In this document: piece by piece, positions 26,221 through 36,248 of the stretch
Layout of the letters: every line of letters begins with the position of its first letter
Numbering within the stretch: position 1 is the first letter of the stretch
Source: Gammaproteobacteria bacterium
Lineage (GTDB): Bacteria > Pseudomonadota > Gammaproteobacteria > SZUA-152
NCBI GenBank assembly: GCA_013152545.1
Contig: JAADGF010000105.1
Coordinates: 91,950-155,949 of the forward strand
Direction: 5' to 3'
Length of the DNA stretch: 64,000 nt
Position numbers and translations under genes: made by a program
Notes under the pieces: generated by a model
Told to the model about the DNA's origin: nothing
Database searches by the model: none
The model's input: the letters and a program-made list of their open reading frames with translations, nothing else

Positions 26221-27765
26221 ATGAGAAACCCAATAATTGCGAATAACAAACCAGTTAAAGTGAGTCTTTCAAAAGGTAAGGAATATTATTTCTGTACTTG
26301 TGGTAAATCAAAGAACCAACCTTTTTGTGATGGCTCACATGTAGGTACATCGTTCACGCCAAGAATCATAGTGTCTGATAATGATAATGACGAAGCCTAT
26401 TTATGCACATGCAAGCATAGCAGTAATATTCCTTATTGTGATGGAACACACAAACAATTCAATAAAAACGATATTGGTAAAGAAGGTCCGGGGCTAACAC
26501 AAAAACCTTCTGATCAACCGACAGCCACGTCGACACCTGAAGAACCTACAGTAGAGTTTATCCATCAACTTGCCAAAGAAGGGTTATCTAAACTTGGGCA
26601 TCATGGCCAAATGACTTCTATGGGCATTCCTCGTCATGAGCTACCGCACTGGGATGACCTACAAGTTATGACCGCTCAAATGGCAAGTAAGCCTTTGATG
26701 GAAGACGATAACGTTGGCACAGAACTTATTATTGGTCCAGAAGCTAAATCACCCTTGAAATTGAAGATACCGCTATTTGTATCTGATATGAGTTTTGGTG
26801 CTTTGTCCGAAGAAGCTAAAATATCATTAGCCATCGGTGCGGAACGAGCAGGAACTGGTATTTGTTCCGGTGAAGGCGGGATGCTACCTGAAGAACAAGC
26901 AGCGAATACTCGATATTTTTATGAATACGCCAGCGCGGGTTTTGGCTACAAAGAAGAGCTATTAAGCAAAGTACAGGCTTTCCACTTTAAAGGTGGGCAA
27001 GGCGCAAAAACGGGCACTGGAGGCCACCTACCTGGCAATAAAAACAAAGGTAAAATATCACAAGTAAGAGGTATACCTGAAGGACAGCCTGCAATATCAC
27101 CACCTACATTTAAGAACCTCTCCTCTGCGTCAGAATTTAAAGATTTTGCAAACCACGTTAGAGATATTACAGGTGGCATCCCCATTGGCTTTAAGCTCAG
27201 TGCAAACCATATCGAAAACGATATTCAATTTGCACTGGATGCCAGTGCTGATTATATAATATTGGATGGCCGTGGTGGTGGTACAGGCGCCGCACCGGAA
27301 ATGTTCAGAAACCATATCAGTGTGCCGACCATTCCAGCACTTGCGCGAGCACGCCGCTACCTTGATAAGCAAGGTGCTAGTGGTCGTGTGACACTGATCA
27401 TTACGGGTGGTTTACGCGTACCCATTGATTTCGTTAAAGCTCTGGCACTTGGCGCTGATGGCATTGCAATTTCAAATAGCGCCATGCAGGCAATTGGTTG
27501 TATTGCAGCAAGAATATGCAACACAAATAACTGCCCAGCAGGAATTGCGACACAAAAAGAAGATTTACGTCAAAAGTTGAATATTGAAAAATCATCTAAT
27601 CAGTTGCATAATTTTTTAAATGCCTCTGTAGAACTAATGCAAGTAATGTCCCGTGCATGTGGACACGATAATCTAAGCAAGCTGAATAAAAACGATCTGG
27701 CAACGTGGCATCGCGAAATGGCCTTACTGTCAGGCGTGACCTACGCAGGACTCATGAACCCGTAA
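26221..27765 (+). CDS. CDGSH iron-sulfur / FMN-binding glutamate synthase fusion
   Basis: A 514-residue fusion. The first ~80 residues hold two CDGSH-type 2Fe-2S motifs (C-x-C-x6-C-D-G-x-H): FCTCGKSKNQPFCDGSH and LCTCKHSSNIPYCDGTH. The rest is an FMN-binding glutamate-synthase domain with FVSDMSFGALS, GGQGAKTGTGGHLPG, DGRGGGTGAAP, and the 3Fe-4S cysteine pattern CIAARICNTNNCPAG. There is no amidotransferase domain, so it is not a complete glutamate synthase; it is likely an FMN/Fe-S oxidoreductase of unknown substrate. The ATG at 26221 follows AGAGGCAAAC. Confidence 0.9.
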   Translation: MRNPIIANNKPVKVSLSKGKEYYFCTCGKSKNQPFCDGSHVGTSFTPRIIVSDNDNDEAYLCTCKHSSNIPYCDGTHKQFNKNDIGKEGPGLTQKPSDQPTATSTPEEPTVEFIHQLAKEGLSKLGHHGQMTSMGIPRHELPHWDDLQVMTAQMASKPLMEDDNVGTELIIGPEAKSPLKLKIPLFVSDMSFGALSEEAKISLAIGAERAGTGICSGEGGMLPEEQAANTRYFYEYASAGFGYKEELLSKVQAFHFKGGQGAKTGTGGHLPGNKNKGKISQVRGIPEGQPAISPPTFKNLSSASEFKDFANHVRDITGGIPIGFKLSANHIENDIQFALDASADYIILDGRGGGTGAAPEMFRNHISVPTIPALARARRYLDKQGASGRVTLIITGGLRVPIDFVKALALGADGIAISNSAMQAIGCIAARICNTNNCPAGIATQKEDLRQKLNIEKSSNQLHNFLNASVELMQVMSRACGHDNLSKLNKNDLATWHREMALLSGVTYAGLMNP

Positions 27766-27878
27766 TGATTGAGATTTCGGGTATATCAAGCGTGCACGTC
27801 CCACCAAGGCGCTGCACCAGAATTTTGTACGCTGTGCTTCACAGAACCCTGTAAGCTTGGCCGTCATCATATGTAAAT

Positions 27879-27980
27879 ATACCCATGGCACTAAATTTTT
27901 AGGTGTTAAGAATTAGGAAAACACTTGTGGGCGATCATATTTAGCCAAGTTAACACCTAAATTTCAAACGCCACGGGTAT
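27879..27980. mobile_element. Interspersed palindromic element, family A-related
   Basis: Ends ATACCCATGGC (27879-27889) and GCCACGGGTAT (27970-27980) are inverted with one mismatch. Inside, AAATTTTTAGGTGTTAA and TTAACACCTAAATTT form a second inverted pair. The whole 102 bp could fold into one long hairpin. Its termini and AGGTGTTAA-like interior resemble family A repeats. Confidence 0.7.
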
Positions 27981-28022
27981 ATACAGTGACTTAAATCTTG
28001 AGCCACTACACATTTTTAGTTT

Positions 28023-28535
28023 TTAAAAACCACGTATTTTTGTAATTTCATCAGGATCAATATTTAAGGACTCTAAGAATTTTTGGTGCTCAGTTGGTTC
28101 CATTGCTTCAAACTTCTTGTGCCAGTTCATCATATCTTGATCACTTAAACCAGCAGCTTTCATTATTTCTACCCATCTATCTTTAGTAACCATCTTTTGC
28201 TCCAATAATGTGGGTTGCTTCAATAGTTGAACAATTGCTTTTTGCTGTTGACGTAATGTGAGGATCTCCTTTTCGAGAGCACTAAATTGGTCACGCAAAA
28301 TACGCTCTTGATCAATGTCGTCTTTTCGATTAATAAGGTCGGTTAACTTTACTATCGGTATTCCAAATGAACGATAAGCCATAATAGTTTCTAAGACTTT
28401 TACTTCATTAACACCATACCAACGATAACCATTTTCTGAACGAGTTGAAGGTAATAAAAGTCCTTTTTGTTCGTAATAGAGAATAGTTGCTCTTGATATA
28501 CCAAATTTTTTGGCAAGTTGGGTTACTGTTAACAT
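28023..28535 (-). CDS. MerR-family transcriptional regulator
   Basis: A 170-residue protein. The N-terminal winged helix is typical MerR: LTVTQLAKKFGISRATILYYEQKGLLLPSTRSENGYRWY. A helical dimerisation region (about residues 75-110) and a C-terminal domain follow, with DRWVEIMKAAGLSDQDMMNWHKKFE. Lacking metal-binding cysteines, it resembles the organic-ligand or redox-sensing branch (some carry a TipAS-like tail). No obvious target gene is adjacent; the MerR-type dyad at 28571-28597 suggests autoregulation. Confidence 0.88.
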   Translation of the reverse strand: MLTVTQLAKKFGISRATILYYEQKGLLLPSTRSENGYRWYGVNEVKVLETIMAYRSFGIPIVKLTDLINRKDDIDQERILRDQFSALEKEILTLRQQQKAIVQLLKQPTLLEQKMVTKDRWVEIMKAAGLSDQDMMNWHKKFEAMEPTEHQKFLESLNIDPDEITKIRGF

Positions 28536-28892
28536 TGTTATCCTCTTCTATCAATCGAGCGGATAGTCTGAACCCTAACCCTATAGTCGGGTCAATACTT
28601 TTTGGAGACATAGTGGCCTTGTGCTGCTGCACCCTTTCGCTTAACCCTTCGGACTGATTATTATTACCGTGAACCCAAGCATCGACTTCGCCCCCCCACA
28701 GAGGGAGCCTTTGTCAATACTTGAGTCGTAAAAGGTAAGGAGGAAGCTGTCGCACACGATTCTAGGGGGAGAGGAACTCATTCCTCAATTATAATCCTAA
28801 GCGTTGCTAATCAAAAGTTAGGTTAACTCTACGAGGCGTAAGCTTCTTTACCTTGGCTACGGCCGATTCCAATATTTAACGCGATTCTTCAC
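28536..28892. other. Intergenic region upstream of merR and downstream of algD
   Basis: A 357-bp stretch. It holds the MerR-type dyad (28571-28597) and a small stem GAGGAA/TTCCTC (28771-28786). The central part shows only faint resemblance to known structured mobile RNAs, too weak to call. No gene was found. Confidence 0.4.
28571..28597 (-). promoter_or_regulatory. MerR-type operator/promoter dyad
   Basis: On the minus strand TTGACCCG is followed by ACTATAGGGT, resembling one intact half of the common MerR operator (ACTATAGGGT) and a -35 box TTGACC. The dyad ACCC...GGGT is compressed relative to the usual site. It lies about 35-60 bp before the merR start. Autoregulation is the simplest reading. 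Confidence 0.45.
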
Positions 28893-30209
28893 CTACCAAC
28901 ATATGCCCTGGTAGCCCGTTGCACTGGCTAATTTTCGCATCCGAACCAAATCCACAACATTCTGACTGGGTGTTAGTTTTGATAAAATTTCTTCAAAATC
29001 TGTTTCATGTGTTCCAACAACAACAGTATCTGCATGTAACAATATTTCATCAATACTATCTGCCATTAATCGATAAATATGTGGAATATGATTAAGAATA
29101 TAGTCTTTGTTTGCCCCCACTAACGATGCAAGCGTTACATTTTTATCATATAATTTCAAATCATACCCTTTACCGATAAGTCGCTCAATAACTTCGACCA
29201 TTGGACTTTCGCGTAAGTCATCGGTGCCCGCTTTAAACGCAAACCCTAATACACCAATTTTTTTCTTACTACCATCCGCCATGATTAGCTTTAAACCCCG
29301 TTCTATCTGTCGGGTGTTACTGGGAATAATGGCATCTAAAATGGGGACGGATAAATCAAGGTCTTTAGCTTTATAGGTTAAAGCGCGAACATCCTTCGGC
29401 AAACAAGAACCGCCAAATGCAAAACCCGGTTTTAAGTAATAAGGGCTTAGGTTTAGTTTATCGTCCTGACAAAAAATATCCATTACGTCATGCCCGTCAA
29501 CACCCACTTCCTTACTGAGGTTACCAATTTCGTTCGCGAAACCAACTTTAAGTGCATGCCATACATTATCAGTGTATTTAACCATCTCTGCTGTAGCAAT
29601 TTTGGTTCTAATTAACGGACAGGGCAAATCACTATAGAGAGAAGCCACGATATTACCACTGTCGGAGTCAGTCTCGCCAATCACTGTTTTAGGGGGATGA
29701 TAAAAATCATATACAGCGGTACTTTCGCGTAAAAATTCTGGATTATTACAAACACCAAAATCTCTGCCTGCCGTTTTCCCCGAAAATTTTTCCAAGGTTG
29801 GTATGACTAGCGCTTGCATTGTCCCTGGCAACATCGTACTACGCGCGACAACCACATGAAAATGATTAATCAGCCGTAACGCCGCACCAATTTGCTCACA
29901 TACAATGCGCACGTAATCTAATTCTAAGCTACCATTTGCTCTACTCGGTGTACCCACACAGATCATTGATATGTCCGTTGCCTTAATCGTTTCGAGGGTA
30001 TCCGTCGTGGCAGATAATCGGCCATTCTTTACTGCGGATGCAATAATATCACCAATATCCTGCTCGATAATTGGACTCCGCCCTGCATTAATGGTATCCA
30101 CTTTCGGTTGATAGGTATCAACACCAATAACAGTATGGCCCCTATCGGCAAAACAGCCAGCAGACACCGCACCAACATACCCTAAACCAAAAACACTAAT
30201 TGGCTTCAT
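28893..30209 (-). CDS. algD: GDP-mannose 6-dehydrogenase
   Basis: A 438-residue enzyme closely following Pseudomonas AlgD. Landmarks are the N-terminal nucleotide fold SVFGLGYVGAVSAGC, VCVGTPSRANGSLELDY, NPEFLRESTA, the KVGFANEIGN helix and the catalytic Cys block FGGSCLPKDVRALTYKA. It ends in GICW, as AlgD does. It oxidises GDP-mannose to GDP-mannuronate, the committed step of alginate synthesis. The ATG at 30209 is chosen: GAGGGAG precedes it and the protein then starts MKPISVFG. It is the last gene of the alg44-lyase-alg8-algD run. Confidence 0.95.
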   Translation of the reverse strand: MKPISVFGLGYVGAVSAGCFADRGHTVIGVDTYQPKVDTINAGRSPIIEQDIGDIIASAVKNGRLSATTDTLETIKATDISMICVGTPSRANGSLELDYVRIVCEQIGAALRLINHFHVVVARSTMLPGTMQALVIPTLEKFSGKTAGRDFGVCNNPEFLRESTAVYDFYHPPKTVIGETDSDSGNIVASLYSDLPCPLIRTKIATAEMVKYTDNVWHALKVGFANEIGNLSKEVGVDGHDVMDIFCQDDKLNLSPYYLKPGFAFGGSCLPKDVRALTYKAKDLDLSVPILDAIIPSNTRQIERGLKLIMADGSKKKIGVLGFAFKAGTDDLRESPMVEVIERLIGKGYDLKLYDKNVTLASLVGANKDYILNHIPHIYRLMADSIDEILLHADTVVVGTHETDFEEILSKLTPSQNVVDLVRMRKLASATGYQGICW

Positions 30210-30499
30210 AGCAACTCCCTCATTCACGATAGTTAAATAACGCTCAGCGACATTATCCAAAGTGCTGGACGTCGCCAAACCTAAAAGATCAGGGTCTGTT
30301 GAGGTTTTAGTATTTTTGCTAGAAATATTTTTTTCGCCCAACAAAATGCAACAAACAAGGTGCAACAACTATTGCTGCAACAAGACAACACGCAAACATT
30401 AACGACCCTGGTTAGTAATGATTTCCGATTCCTCTCTTTGAATTATTATGTTGCTGAACGAACCGAAATACCGATAACATTTTCTCTAGCATCACTCGA

Positions 30500-32026
30500 T
30501 TAAAGAATGGGTAACGGCTTTACGATGCCTAAATACAGCATCAGCCCGAACACAAAGGCAAACACCCATAATGCCGTCAAATACCCCGCCATAGCATGCC
30601 TAAAAGTTTCCATACTGGAATCAGCATTGCGAATCGCTTTTTGATTACCGCGATTCATCCAACGTTGTTTTGGTAAGCGGAAAACAATATAGACTTTTAC
30701 AATTGAATTAATAAGTTGGTTTATGAATAAGAAAAATGGAAACGAAACATATATTCGTCCCGCGTAAGGATATAGCAATAAGGCGAGGAACGTACGAGAG
30801 ATAATTACCCAAACGAGATACACCAACAACATAATCGGTTCAATATAAAATGCCAGTATTATCGCACTGATCGGGCCAACCAGCGTTGTCCACATCGCGA
30901 GACGTTGATCTACGATACACCACCAGATAAATGGCCCTACTCGACGTGGGCCCAACGCAATGGCACGGGAACCATTTCGTAATATATTGCCAGACCAGCG
31001 TAATAAATTTTGCACCATTCGCTCTCGACCATTACCCTCAATTCGCTCAATTGTTGTCACTAGCGCATCGGGCACATAATACATATCTGCTCCCGATTTC
31101 AGTAACCAATACCAAGTGCTTTTATCATCACCCGATAAAAACCGAAACCGATCCCATAACCAATGATTGAGGTAATCCACTTCGATGGTACGAATAAAGT
31201 CTTTGTTAACTACATTGCGGGCACGAAACACCGACATTCGACCGGTAAGTGTCAGGACTTTATTTGATAATGCATGGGATTGCATCCCGAGATGCCGCTG
31301 GGCAAATCGCATATTTAACCATGCTCTGACCCATTCTGGACCTTCTTCGACAATGACCTTCTCATCCGTAGTTAATGCTTCCACACCAGGGTTCGTCATG
31401 AATATTGGTAAACATTTTTTTAAGCATTCTTGGCCTAAAACAGAATCACCATCCATGAATACAACAGGATCATCGCCATCAACCCCATACCGTGCCATCG
31501 CACGCAATACCAACCCAATCGCAAAGCGTTTCCCCGGTTTATTTTGCCGCACAAAAACCACTTTAAGATCGATCTTTTTACCGTGTTGCTGTATAAATGC
31601 AGTGATTATCTGTTCATCATAATCGTCCCCACTGCCAACAAAAAGTGTAGAGGGCACACCGACTAATCGGCATTCCCTCAATATACTCGCAATAACCCGT
31701 TCGGTAATTTTTTTGTCTTCTCGATAAGTTGTCATCAAAATATTGAGCGTTTTCGGTCGCCACCCGGCATCCCAAACGGCATCAGCAGCAGCTCGTTGCT
31801 TGGGAAATACAGAACGACTGAAAATTTGCGCCCTGAAAAAGTGCACAAGCCACCAGGAATATCGCCAAATACCAATAAAACCCAGCCCTAATGCTAACTG
31901 AAAGGTTTCGTTATACCAGATCCGATTGGGAATTTGGGTAATTAAAAAAAAGGTGATCGCTAAAAATAGGTACATTTTTGCAAGGTCGGAAAAACGCCAC
32001 TCAAACTCGCGCTTTGATTCATCCAT
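30500..32026 (-). CDS. alg8: Mannuronan synthase Alg8 (GT2 family)
   Basis: A 508-residue membrane glycosyltransferase with several hydrophobic spans at both ends and a cytosolic GT-A domain. Processive GT2 motifs are visible: NKPGKRFAIG, VFMDGDSVLG (DxD), LSGDDKSTWYW, and QNLLRWSGN as the Q-x-x-R-W block. This is the Alg8 polymerase that makes polymannuronate from GDP-mannuronate. The ATG at 32026 overlaps the upstream stop as TAATG, indicating coupled translation. A TTG 15 bp earlier is possible but less likely. Confidence 0.93.
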   Translation of the reverse strand: MDESKREFEWRFSDLAKMYLFLAITFFLITQIPNRIWYNETFQLALGLGFIGIWRYSWWLVHFFRAQIFSRSVFPKQRAAADAVWDAGWRPKTLNILMTTYREDKKITERVIASILRECRLVGVPSTLFVGSGDDYDEQIITAFIQQHGKKIDLKVVFVRQNKPGKRFAIGLVLRAMARYGVDGDDPVVFMDGDSVLGQECLKKCLPIFMTNPGVEALTTDEKVIVEEGPEWVRAWLNMRFAQRHLGMQSHALSNKVLTLTGRMSVFRARNVVNKDFIRTIEVDYLNHWLWDRFRFLSGDDKSTWYWLLKSGADMYYVPDALVTTIERIEGNGRERMVQNLLRWSGNILRNGSRAIALGPRRVGPFIWWCIVDQRLAMWTTLVGPISAIILAFYIEPIMLLVYLVWVIISRTFLALLLYPYAGRIYVSFPFFLFINQLINSIVKVYIVFRLPKQRWMNRGNQKAIRNADSSMETFRHAMAGYLTALWVFAFVFGLMLYLGIVKPLPIL

Positions 32027-33093
32027 TAGGCTAACGGCCAAATGAATCTACGAACATGGAATGCAATTAATTTACGCAAAACGGGAGCCGTGGTGGCAAG
32101 AGACCACAAAATTTCATTAGGTTCATCGCCACTACCTGTGTAGCGCGTGACAATTGAACGCGCAAACCGGGCGCGATCAAAACGTGATCCCGCTTTGCTA
32201 TAGTCAAAACCGGCTTGCTCTCGACGTCGGTCAAAATCACTGCTCGAATTTTCAAATTCACCCTCTAGATCAGCACTCAATATCTTGTTTTGTGCAAAAC
32301 GAAAAGCTGATTCCACTGCCTTTGCACAACATTGCGTAATAAGTTGGATTTCAAGCCAAGCTTCTAGATCGTATACATGGTAGTACAAAGCATCTCGCTC
32401 AATATAATCTATTGATTCTCCCGTGTTTATATTGATATTTCGTTTTGAATGATGTGTTGCGGCAATAATATGTTGCGCTAATGCCTGCCTATCACCTAAC
32501 ACACTATCAAGCAAAATCAGTAATTTCAAATGATGCGTTTTGTGATTATTAACACGGGATTTTGGGCCAAAAACCCATTTCAATTTGGCATCTTTAAAAC
32601 GTTTAAAATAGTAAATGATAGTCGCACGCTCAGATTCTGACAAAAAGCGACATATCGCATCATATGCCCAAATCAGACCTTCCAGCCGGTTTTCATCAAT
32701 GGGGTGACCGGTAGGTTGATTTGTCATCGCCCAGCGGATAAGTATATTTGTACTATGGTTGAGGTACTTGCGTTGTCTAAACACACGATAAGCAAGCGCT
32801 GTGGTCATCGCACTATCAGCATCTTTAAACGCACGGCGGCTGGCCATTAAAGCCGGGGCTTGCTTATTCGCAATACCGGCGCTAGTGAGTGTTTTCACGG
32901 GATTAGGTGAATAAGTCAAGGCCTTGTTTGCTTGTTTTTTTAATATTGTGAACATGGGTGGTAATTCCCCATGCGTCAAACCAAAATAATCCATTGTCGG
33001 CCATAAAGCCTCTGTGCAGCTTGCTTGCAGTTCACTAACTATGCCGAGTGAAACAATTAATACAAAGGCTGAGCAGTGAGTGCCTGGTCGCAT
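32026..33093 (-). CDS. Alginate-lyase-like (PL5-type) periplasmic protein
   Basis: A 355-residue protein with a cleavable signal peptide (about residues 1-25). The alpha-toroid pattern and key motifs recall AlgL of PL5: VNNHKTHHLKL, with the Asn-His pair at 183-184 as in NNHSYW, and RDALYYHVYDLEAWLE at 223-238, matching the catalytic R...YHxY segment. AlgL degrades stray alginate in the periplasm of producers. Similarity to true AlgL is partial, so it could be a divergent lyase or polymer-binding protein. It lies between alg44 and alg8, coupled to alg8 by a TAATG overlap. Confidence 0.75.
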   Translation of the reverse strand: MRPGTHCSAFVLIVSLGIVSELQASCTEALWPTMDYFGLTHGELPPMFTILKKQANKALTYSPNPVKTLTSAGIANKQAPALMASRRAFKDADSAMTTALAYRVFRQRKYLNHSTNILIRWAMTNQPTGHPIDENRLEGLIWAYDAICRFLSESERATIIYYFKRFKDAKLKWVFGPKSRVNNHKTHHLKLLILLDSVLGDRQALAQHIIAATHHSKRNININTGESIDYIERDALYYHVYDLEAWLEIQLITQCCAKAVESAFRFAQNKILSADLEGEFENSSSDFDRRREQAGFDYSKAGSRFDRARFARSIVTRYTGSGDEPNEILWSLATTAPVLRKLIAFHVRRFIWPLA

Positions 33094-33099
33094 AATATT

Positions 33100-34725
33100 T
33101 TAAAGCGCCGAGGCTGTCGTCGGCATCAACCAATTCACCAAACTCGCAAGCGGTTTTAAGGCGCTCGGCAAATTTTGTTTGTCAAACTCCAAAACTACCG
33201 GCAAACCACCTGGTAAACGCTCGATCACGATTTGATCATCTTTATTCAAAAATGACAACCTGATTTTAACGGGCCGAAACGCATTTTCGTTGACACCACT
33301 GATAATATTAGGATCAGTCTCCATTAGTAAATTTCGTTCAATATGGGTGACTTTTGCAGAAATAACATTGGATCGACCCGTAATAATAACTTGCGCGATT
33401 TGATCAATAAAAACGTGCTGCAAATTGTCAGTAGAGATATATGCTTCAATCTCCCGGCCACCATCACGTTCAACCACAGCAACTGGATCACCCTTATTAA
33501 CATTTTCATATAATTGAGGATAGATATTAACAACCTGCCCTGCCAATGGAGACATTACCACCAATTGTCGTAACCGTGCGTTCATAACCTCAAGCCGTTT
33601 TTCTTCCAATTTCACCTGGCTTTTCGCTTCTCGCAACGCCGATCGAATTTCATTTAATCCCCCTTCTAAACGATGGTCAGTAAAAAATCTACCTTTGTCT
33701 GTTTCGCGAATGGCTTGCTGAGCAATTTTTTGTTCCGCTAGCGCCACATCCAATTCGCCGCGCAAGCTAAAAACCGCACTGGCAGCTTGATCAAACAACT
33801 CTTCACTCACTTTACCATCATCAAAAAGTGCTTGAAAACGCGCTCGTTTTCTCTCTGCAATTGACCACTTTTTTTCTATCGCATTAAGCCTGGCACTGGA
33901 AATATCAAGCTTTGTTGCACCAATTTCCTTATAACTGCTTAATTTATTTTTTTGTGATGCCAACTGTTCTTTGTAAGATTTTAATTCCAATTTTGATTCT
34001 AAAATTTTTATTTTCGCCAATTCGACGCGTTCCAAAACCGCGTAATTGTGAATGTACATAATTGGTGCACTCGGGCCAACGTTGTCACCTTGCTCAACGT
34101 ATAATTGTTCTACAGTACCAGAAACAGGAGCAACAATCGTACGTTCAGGACTAACGATGGCCGCAAGGTTCACCCGTACTTTAAACACACTGGAATACAG
34201 CGTATCAATAGCGTAATAGGTGAGCAGTAATCCAAGCACTATGTAGGCAGCGCTCATTGCCGTTTTTTTACTTGGCCGTTTTTTTGTTGCAATGCCTAAA
34301 TCAACATTACAGGCAAGCGATTCCGACACTTTAGTGACAGGAATCTCCAGGCGGCGAATCGTATCGTCAATACTCGACATTTCGCCACCAATTAAAGCAC
34401 TTGTAAAATATTGTAATAATTCTTTTTGCTTCGGCTCCAATTCTTCGAATTCAGCCGCAAGTTCTTGATTTTTTTCGTCGTACCAAATAAGCAAGGCCTG
34501 GGCATTAAATCCAATTTTGAATTCGCCAAATGACAGTTGTATATGGCATTTATATTTGGTATTTGGGTCAGGTTTGCCGTCGAACCCAGTAATCCGGAAA
34601 CCGCCGATGCTCCAGTCTTTAGTTCGAAATACTTTGCCTAACAACTGAACCTTAATAGGTGCAATAAGGCGAAAGTGCCGCCGTTGGCACGGTGGTTCAT
34701 GTGTAATATGCGGTATGATTGACAT
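33100..34725 (-). CDS. alg44: Alg44-like PilZ-HlyD co-polymerase
   Basis: A 541-residue protein. The N-terminal PilZ domain keeps both c-di-GMP motifs: RRHFR (Arg15-x3-Arg19) and DWSIGG (Asp37-x-Ser-x-x-Gly42). A single membrane span follows at about 156-176, then a periplasmic HlyD-like region with a lipoyl half-motif SPERTIVAPVSGTVEQLYV, a long coiled coil (~250-380) and a closing MSPLAGQVVNIYP. Pseudomonas Alg44 is 389 residues, so this one has an extra coiled coil. It should activate Alg8 in response to c-di-GMP. First gene of the operon. Confidence 0.9.
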   Translation of the reverse strand: MSIIPHITHEPPCQRRHFRLIAPIKVQLLGKVFRTKDWSIGGFRITGFDGKPDPNTKYKCHIQLSFGEFKIGFNAQALLIWYDEKNQELAAEFEELEPKQKELLQYFTSALIGGEMSSIDDTIRRLEIPVTKVSESLACNVDLGIATKKRPSKKTAMSAAYIVLGLLLTYYAIDTLYSSVFKVRVNLAAIVSPERTIVAPVSGTVEQLYVEQGDNVGPSAPIMYIHNYAVLERVELAKIKILESKLELKSYKEQLASQKNKLSSYKEIGATKLDISSARLNAIEKKWSIAERKRARFQALFDDGKVSEELFDQAASAVFSLRGELDVALAEQKIAQQAIRETDKGRFFTDHRLEGGLNEIRSALREAKSQVKLEEKRLEVMNARLRQLVVMSPLAGQVVNIYPQLYENVNKGDPVAVVERDGGREIEAYISTDNLQHVFIDQIAQVIITGRSNVISAKVTHIERNLLMETDPNIISGVNENAFRPVKIRLSFLNKDDQIVIERLPGGLPVVLEFDKQNLPSALKPLASLVNWLMPTTASAL

Positions 34726-36248
34726 AACATCTCTCTGTCAAGCTGATTTCGAATGAATAATTAATGATTATATCTGAACGTTTTTTAACGCAATGCTAAT
34801 GTAATGCAGGCGCAATATACCCCTTACGCATGTGATTGCAGTTATTTTGAAATTAATGCGTTTTATCAGCGTTCGAATCGCGGTTCTGTGTCTCGTCACC
34901 AACGGACTCAGTATCATGCAGCTACGAATACTATTTTTTTAATACTACTGTTCGATATTTTTTTGCTAGCACGACGCTATCTTATACAAAAAACTTATAT
35001 TTGCAATAGTAAAGATAAGGGAAAAGTAAAAATTTTGGCCGCTTATGAAACATGCGCGAAATAACACTGAAGATCAAGAACATGCAACGATAAGCTTAGA
35101 GTGTGACCGAGGCAGTTGAGGTGAAATCGTCAGAAACACCACGAAGCCACTGATATTTTCCCGTTACTTACCATAGCGTTAGAAAAACTACCGTCTTCGT
35201 TAACCAACAATATCAAAACAGGTAAAAATTAATCGTGATATTACCTGATATAAATCAAGTATTTTGGTAACGGCTCAGCACGCTTACTGCGTTAAATTGG
35301 TTCGGTTATTATGTTAAAAGCTGCGTCAAAAGTGCTCATACACATCGAGTAAACGTTACGCTTTTTCCTTGTTCTCGAACAAATCAAAGCCTATCTGATC
35401 TGTTACTGAACATTTAAATCATCAGACTGAGTCATTGCGTATTTTGTTAAATTTCAAAGCACCATTAACACTAAGGAACCAACGAGAAAATAAACCTAGA
35501 AAATTAAGTTAAATCACGATATGTATAGCGCCAACGCTTGGTTCGTGTAGCGTAACGAAAAACCAGCTTATCCCCCATTAAAGTAACTGCGCCGCCGCTA
35601 ACTTAACGATGTGCACCAATGGATTGCCTGTCTTTTCTGCGTCAAACTGAGTTTCTGGTATCGTGTATTAGATGGATTATAGCGATATCGTTGATGTGTT
35701 GGGGGGAGGGTAATGGCTAGGCCTATTTTTCCCCAACCAACTCAAATCAGTGCTTGCTCTGTGCCGAGTAAATATCGATTACGACAATACAGAAGGTGGT
35801 GGGCATTTTTGATTCAATGCCACGATGAAACCGATTTTTAAAGCCACTCATATTTGCGCGTTTCCTACTTTTTATCCTTTTTTAATCGAACCTATCGTGG
35901 CAGAAAATTCAGGAAGTGCCCGACGGACAAAGTGTTAACCACCTCCCCCGATGTTGTTGCGTTTTCTCGACGTAGAGTGTAAGTTACTATGCCTTTGAAT
36001 ACGCACCGAACAGCTGAGCTTGTAACGCTGTGATGAATCTGTATTCTCGTTAATGTTAAGCAGGTAAGCAGGTAACATAATTATTTTCGGACAATGTTCC
36101 ATTTTCGCCAACCGAAAGAACTCATTTAAACAATTTAAAACACCGAAACAATCAAACCCGTTATTCATACCAACAGGCAGGCATAGCAATCAGTATGAGT
36201 CATCAGTTCCGCCTGGTAGATACACAAGAACGAGGCTATTAATAGGCG
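34726..36248. other. Long intergenic region upstream of the alginate operon
   Basis: About 1.5 kb with no convincing gene. The short frames at 34804-35064 and 35935-36189 have no ribosome site or family resemblance. The AT-rich segment just after 34726 should hold the alg44 promoter. No repeat of the families described here was recognised. Confidence 0.4.

Noticed and set aside
28600-28870. Possible group II intron end (GCACACGATTCTAGGGGG-like stretch)
   Set aside because: Resembles a domain V segment only loosely; the 34-base domain V hairpin and a reverse-transcriptase remnant cannot be found.
30290-30317. AGGGTCTGTTGA-like match to 9491-9502
   Set aside because: Too short and isolated to define a repeat; flanks do not match.
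34804-35064. Plus-strand 86-codon frame upstream of the alginate operon
   Set aside because: No ribosome site, no recognisable features, and it lies in the expected alg44 promoter region.
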